Source: Streptomyces hoynatensis (GTDB lineage: Bacteria; Actinomycetota; Actinomycetes; Streptomycetales; Streptomycetaceae). Taken from it: 64,000 bases of DNA. The stretch is from assembly GCF_003626535.1 (NCBI RefSeq), contig NZ_RBAL01000017.1, positions 62,001 through 126,000 on the forward strand. Direction: 5' to 3'. The position numbers and the translations under genes were made by a program. Below the pieces are notes generated by a model. That model did no database searches and was not told the origin of the DNA. It was given only the letters and a program-made list of their open reading frames with translations. This document shows positions 60,754-64,000 of the stretch, in pieces; within the stretch, counting starts at the first letter, position 1; each line of letters starts with the position of its first letter.

Positions 60754-62041
60754 TGCTGTTGTCAAGCAGTCGCAGTCACTGGAGGTGCAACTTGGTAGCA
60801 CCGTCGGTCACGGATCAACGCCCACAGAACGTTGACGCGTCGGCGGGCGAGGGCGAGCACGGCCTGGACGTGTTTCTTCCCCTCAGCGCGTTTACGGTCA
60901 TAAAACTTCCGCGAGTTCGGGTCGAATTGGACGCTGACCAAGGCGGACGTGTAGAAGACGCGCTGGAGTCTGCGGTGGTAGACGGCCGGCCGGTGGAGGT
61001 TGCCGCTGACCTTGCCCGAGTCACGTGGTGCGGGGGCGACGCCAGCGAAGGCCGCCAGGGTGTCCGGCGAGTCGAAGCCGTCCAGGCTGCCGCCGACGGC
61101 GGCCAGGAACTCGGCGCCCAGAGTCGTGCCGATGCCGGGGACGCTCAGGACGATGTCGGCGAGCTCGTGCTCGCGAAACCGGCCCTCAATGAGCTTGTCC
61201 ATCCCGCGGACCTGCTCGTTGAGGGCCATCACCTCCTCGGCCAGCGTGTGTACCAGCTTCGCGATGTTCTTCTCACCAGGGACGGCGGTGTGCTGGCGCT
61301 CGGCGGCGTCGACCGCCGCTTCGGCCAGAGCTCTGGCGTTGCGGACCTTGCGGTTGGCCAGCCACTTGGTCAGCCGAGCGACGCCGGCCCGGCGGATCGC
61401 GGCCGGGATCTGGTAGCCGGTCAGGAGCTTGAGCGGGCCGGCGTTGGTCACGTCCAAAGCCCTCTCCAGTGCGGGGAACATGCTCAGCAGGGTGCCGCGC
61501 AGCCGGTTCACCACGCGGGTGCGGTCCTCGACCAGGTCGGCCCGGCGTCCGGTCCGCAGCTTCAGCTCAACGGCGGCTTCGTCGCCGGGGCGGACGGGCC
61601 GCAGGTCACGGCGCATCCTGGCCTGGTCGGCGATGACGTAGGCGTCGCGGGCGTCGGTCTTGCCCTCGCCGCGGTAGCCGTCGGAGGCCCGATTCACCAG
61701 CCGTCCGGGCATGTAGAGAACCTCTTGCCCGTGGTTGACCAGCAGGGCCAGCAGCAGTGCCGGCTCCCCGCCGGTCATGTCGATGGCCCAGGTGACCTGA
61801 CGGCCGTCGGCCAGGTCGAGGACATCGCCGATCAGCTTCAGCAGCTCGGGCTCGTCGTTGGCGACCCGCCGCGACAGCAGCATCTTGCCGTCGGCGTCCA
61901 GCACAAGGCCGTGATGGTGGCCCTTGCCGCTGTCGATCCCCGCCCATATCCGGCTCATCATGCTCCTGACGTGCTTGTTCGTGCTGTTCGTGCCACGGAC
62001 GACCTCGCCGGCATTGCTCTACACAGCGACTTGTTCGCGGC
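60754..62041 (-). mobile_element. IS110-family insertion sequence
   Basis: The region holds an intact DEDD transposase gene and an upstream non-coding end. IS110 elements have no clear terminal inverted repeats, and I could not fix the exact ends. The downstream end must fall at or within a few bases of 60754-60762, next to the PPOX stop. The upstream end lies between the transposase ATG (61961) and the VOC gene, perhaps near 62041 where the sequence character changes. No target duplication is evident. Confidence 0.75.
60762..61961 (-). CDS. IS110/IS116-type DEDD transposase
   Basis: 399 residues, full length. The N-terminal RuvC-like domain has WAGIDSGKGHHHG (D10), WAIDMTGGEPALL (Asp at 61 where many relatives have Glu) and KTDARDAYVIADQARM (D103, D106). 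A coiled middle region precedes the Tnp domain: SVPGIGTTLGAEFLAAVGG, FAGVAPAPRDSGKVSG with candidate catalytic Ser 315/319, and HRRLQRVFYTSALVSV. It has no frameshift, so the element may be active. In this family recombination is guided by a bridge RNA from the element's own non-coding end. Confidence 0.94.
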   Translation of the reverse strand: MMSRIWAGIDSGKGHHHGLVLDADGKMLLSRRVANDEPELLKLIGDVLDLADGRQVTWAIDMTGGEPALLLALLVNHGQEVLYMPGRLVNRASDGYRGEGKTDARDAYVIADQARMRRDLRPVRPGDEAAVELKLRTGRRADLVEDRTRVVNRLRGTLLSMFPALERALDVTNAGPLKLLTGYQIPAAIRRAGVARLTKWLANRKVRNARALAEAAVDAAERQHTAVPGEKNIAKLVHTLAEEVMALNEQVRGMDKLIEGRFREHELADIVLSVPGIGTTLGAEFLAAVGGSLDGFDSPDTLAAFAGVAPAPRDSGKVSGNLHRPAVYHRRLQRVFYTSALVSVQFDPNSRKFYDRKRAEGKKHVQAVLALARRRVNVLWALIRDRRCYQVAPPVTATA

Positions 62042-62126
62042 CTGAGCCCGGCGCCGCGCCGGCCTCCTTTCGGCGCCCGGCACGGCAGGGCGTTCCCCGC
62101 CGTGCCCCGGGGGCTAGGCTCCGGGC
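61962..62126 (-). other. Non-coding end of the IS110 element, possible bridge RNA region
   Basis: 165 bases between the transposase start and the VOC gene. In the IS110 subgroup the bridge RNA is made from the end upstream of the transposase, and the other end here has no room for it (8 bases). The VOC-proximal part contains a GCACGGC/GCCGTGC stem (62080-62105) and the VOC -10 box (TAGGCT 62115), which may belong to host DNA. Assignment is by position only. Confidence 0.35.
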
Positions 62127-62510
62127 ATGGCTCACGCTCGTTTCAAGGACCTTGTGCTGGACGCGGCCGACCACCAGGCGCTCGCCGACTGGTGGTGCCG
62201 GGTGCTGGGCTACGTGCGCCGGGCGCGGCCGGGTGAGGAGCGGCGTCCCGAGTGGCCGGTGCCGATTCACGACCCCACGGGCGCCGGTCCGCTGATCTGG
62301 ATCAACCCGGTGCCGGAGCCGAAGACGGTCAAGAACCGCATGCACCTCGACGTCTGGGCGCACACCGAGGAGCTGCTCGCGCTGGGCGCCAGGCTGCTGC
62401 GGCGCCGGGACCAGGAGATCGGCTGGGACGTCCTGGCGGACCCGGAGGGCAACGAGTTCTGCGTGTTCGAGCCGGAGCCAGAGCCGGTGGTCCGGCCGAG
62501 CGTGCGCTGA
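62127..62510 (+). CDS. VOC-superfamily (glyoxalase-like) protein
   Basis: 127 residues. FKDLVLDAADHQALADWWCRVLGY at the start, then KNRMHLDVWA (metal His) and WDVLADPEGNEFCVFEP (metal Glu) at the end, give a Glyoxalase_6-like fold. It is a single-domain VOC protein of unknown substrate. TAGGCT, 12 bases before the ATG, indicates leaderless transcription. Confidence 0.88.
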   Translation: MAHARFKDLVLDAADHQALADWWCRVLGYVRRARPGEERRPEWPVPIHDPTGAGPLIWINPVPEPKTVKNRMHLDVWAHTEELLALGARLLRRRDQEIGWDVLADPEGNEFCVFEPEPEPVVRPSVR

Positions 62511-62609
62511 GGCCGGGCGCCGGCGCGGCGGGCGGCGGGGGCCGGAGCGCCGGCAGCGGAGGGGCGGGCGGCGCGGGAGCAGTTCCGGGGCCTGGCGGTC
62601 ACCGGCCGG

Positions 62610-63290
62610 TCACAGGCCGCGCCAGGTGCGGCGGTCGCGGGCGAGGCCGTAGAGGAGGTCGATCTCCTGCGGCTTCAGCACGCCGCCGCGCTCGGCCAGG
62701 GCGGGCAGCGCCCGCTCGGGCAGCACCTCGACGTCGCGCAGCGTGGGGGCCACCGCCACGTCGGCCGCCTCCACGAACACCAGCAGCGGCGTCACCGCCA
62801 CCGGCGAGCCGCAGGCCCGGCCGAGCGCGTGGGCCGCCACTTGCGCGTCCCGGCGGCAGCGCCGCAGGTGGGGCTCGGTGCGGCGGCCGTTGACCGACAC
62901 CAGGTCCGCGCCGTCGAAGCCGGCCCTGAGCCGTGCCCCGCGGTGCCGGCAGGAGCGGACGGCGAGCACGCCGCCCGGCCCGATGGCCAGGTGCGGGAGG
63001 CCGGTGCCGCCCGGCAGCGGGAGCGAGTGCAGCACGCGCCAGCCGAAGCCGGACAGCCGGTCGAGCAGCGTGCCGGCCGTCTGCTCGGCGGCCACGGCGG
63101 ACCGCAGCGCGTCGGTCTCGGCGGCGCGCAGCAGCAGCCGGTCGCCGAGCCGCCGCAGGCGCCCGGCGGGCCGGGCCGCCAGCTCGCCCAGCAGGGTCTC
63201 GCCGGGCCGGTTGGGCGCCAGGTCGTCGTCGGGGTGCAGCCACAGCGGGCCACGGCGGCCGTGCCGCGGGTCCTCCTCCGGAATCTCCAT
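62610..63290 (-). CDS. NERD-domain-like protein with altered catalytic residues
   Basis: 226 residues from ATG 63290 (GGGAG 6 bases upstream; an earlier ATG at 63311 lacks a site). The central segment GWRVLHSLPLPGGTGLPHLAIGPGGVLAVRSCRHRG aligns by eye with NERD domains, whose usual form is a D-H-hydrophobic stretch, G-P-x-G-V and V-D-T-K. Here Asp before His is Pro, and the D and K of the second motif are Arg and Cys, so nuclease activity is doubtful. It is divergent from the NUDIX gene. Confidence 0.65.
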   Translation of the reverse strand: MEIPEEDPRHGRRGPLWLHPDDDLAPNRPGETLLGELAARPAGRLRRLGDRLLLRAAETDALRSAVAAEQTAGTLLDRLSGFGWRVLHSLPLPGGTGLPHLAIGPGGVLAVRSCRHRGARLRAGFDGADLVSVNGRRTEPHLRRCRRDAQVAAHALGRACGSPVAVTPLLVFVEAADVAVAPTLRDVEVLPERALPALAERGGVLKPQEIDLLYGLARDRRTWRGL

Positions 63291-63358
63291 CGCACGCTCC
63301 CAGACACCCATGACACCATCGTCCAGGTCTGGGGGCGAACTCGGGAGGGCGCAGAGCA

Positions 63359-63760
63359 GTGGCACCGGTCATCGACACCGTGGCGTGGGTACACCTGACG
63401 GAGGGCAGGATTCTCGGCGCGCGCACCCGCGGCAAGGAGGTCTTCTACATCCCGGGCGGGAAGCGGAACGCCGGGGAGAGCGACCTGGAGGCCCTGCTGC
63501 GCGAGGTGCGCGAGGAGCTGACGGTGGCGCTGGTCCCGGAGACGGTCACGCACCTGGGGACGTACACCGCGCAGGCGCACGGGCATCCGGAGGGAACCCT
63601 GGTGCGGATGGCCTGCTACACGGCGGACTACCGCGGCGAACTGACGGCGAGCAGCGAGATCGAGGAGATCGCCTGGCTGCGGCTCGCCGACCGGGACCGC
63701 ACCGCCCCGGTCGACCACCTGGTCTTCGACGCGCTCGCGGTGGCCGGCCGGCTGCGCTGA
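63359..63760 (+). CDS. NUDIX hydrolase
   Basis: 133 residues from GTG 63359. The NUDIX box is complete: GGKRNAGESDLEALLREVREELTV (G-x5-E-x7-R-E-V-x-E-E-L). The rest, VFYIPGGKRN and EIEEIAWLRLADRD, fits small MutT-like enzymes. It would hydrolyse a nucleoside diphosphate linked to another group. It is divergent from the NERD-like gene across 68 bases. Confidence 0.92.
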   Translation: MAPVIDTVAWVHLTEGRILGARTRGKEVFYIPGGKRNAGESDLEALLREVREELTVALVPETVTHLGTYTAQAHGHPEGTLVRMACYTADYRGELTASSEIEEIAWLRLADRDRTAPVDHLVFDALAVAGRLR

Positions 63761-63830
63761 GCCGTCCGGGCGGGCGCGTTCCACCTGCGGCTTCAGTACC
63801 ATGAGGGCCTGCTGGCGGAAGGGCGGCGCG

Positions 63831-64000
63831 GTGGCGGGAACACGGACCGACGGGCGGGTGGAGCGGGGGAACCAGACCCGCCGCCTGGTGCTGGGCCGAA
63901 CGATGGACATCGCCTCCGTCGAGGGGCTCGACGGCCTCTCGATCGGGCGAATCGCCCTCGATCTGGGACTGAGCAAGAGCGGCGTCTTCGCGCTCTTCGG
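63831..64000 (+). CDS. TetR-family regulator (5' part; runs off the window)
   Basis: From GTG 63831 (GGAAGG about 8 bases upstream; an in-frame ATG at 63801 is an alternative) 56 codons are visible. They contain the start of a TetR helix-turn-helix: GRTMDIASVEGLDGLSIGRI, then ALDLGLSKSGVFALFG. The last residues are the recognition helix (SKSGVFALF). The ligand domain and targets lie beyond the window. Confidence 0.85.
   Translation, partial: MAGTRTDGRVERGNQTRRLVLGRTMDIASVEGLDGLSIGRIALDLGLSKSGVFALF

Noticed and set aside
56638..64000. Macro-domain, NERD-like protein and IS element as a defence island
   Set aside because: No toxin, restriction, CRISPR or abortive-infection partner is present and the NERD-like protein lacks nuclease residues.

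Overview
The window is one stretch of a high-G+C actinomycete chromosome, almost certainly Streptomyces or a close relative. Support for this: very strong G/C bias at third codon positions, many GTG starts, mycothiol-type (TIGR03083-like) and F420/PPOX-type proteins, a DUF6421 protein, a class E/F-like sortase, LutABC, ROK regulators and an IS110/IS116-type transposase. Many genes start only 12-14 bases after a TANNNT -10 box, which points to leaderless transcripts. I saw no rRNA, tRNA, CRISPR array, prophage or large biosynthetic cluster.

Layout. 0-8.5 kb: a ROK regulator divergent from an MFS transporter, a TIGR03083 protein, a DUF4442 thioesterase-like gene, a NarL-type two-component system next to a wrecked MMPL transporter gene, and a geranylgeranyl-reductase-like flavoprotein. 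8.6-17.5 kb: an M20 peptidase, a secreted protein with an adjacent sortase, a kinase-NUDIX fusion, a ROK glucokinase, etfBA, a thioredoxin-like protein and a PlsC acyltransferase. 17.5-31.3 kb: threonine aldolase/SDR/DUF6421, GDPD, GNAT, DUF5134 plus an M56 peptidase, a HAD protein, TetR, an FprA-type ferredoxin reductase, a BNR-repeat protein, uracil-DNA glycosylase, a BadF-type kinase and a CbiX-like protein. 31.5-43.7 kb (more accessory): a methyltransferase, an FAD monooxygenase preceded by a possible 19-codon leader, a thiolase, a GH31 glycosidase, an ABC exporter, an ArsR/YbaK pair and a GH2 beta-mannosidase. 44.3-54.5 kb: an L-rhamnose locus. 54.6-64 kb: an MBL hydrolase, a questin-oxidase-like protein, a ThuA/macro-domain/aldo-keto reductase operon, DUF2332, a PPOX protein, an IS110 element, a VOC protein, a degenerate NERD protein, a NUDIX hydrolase and the start of a TetR gene.

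The most coherent system is the rhamnose locus. rhaM, a LacI regulator and yjbQ are read one way; rhaI, a fused aldolase-dehydrogenase (rhaEW), rhaB and lutABC are read the other. RhaM and RhaI give L-rhamnulose, RhaB phosphorylates it, and the aldolase half of RhaEW cleaves it to DHAP and L-lactaldehyde. The dehydrogenase half makes L-lactate and LutABC takes that to pyruvate. Both divergent promoters have near-consensus -35/-10 boxes and a LacI-type operator just downstream. No rhamnose transporter is in the window.

A second signal is a 14-base TTAC-N6-GTAR element in front of three lipid-related genes (DUF4442 thioesterase-like, etfBA, plsC) within 13 kb. Two of the copies are perfect palindromes, which suggests a small acyl-lipid regulon. 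Strong perfect or near-perfect hairpins lie between most convergent genes.
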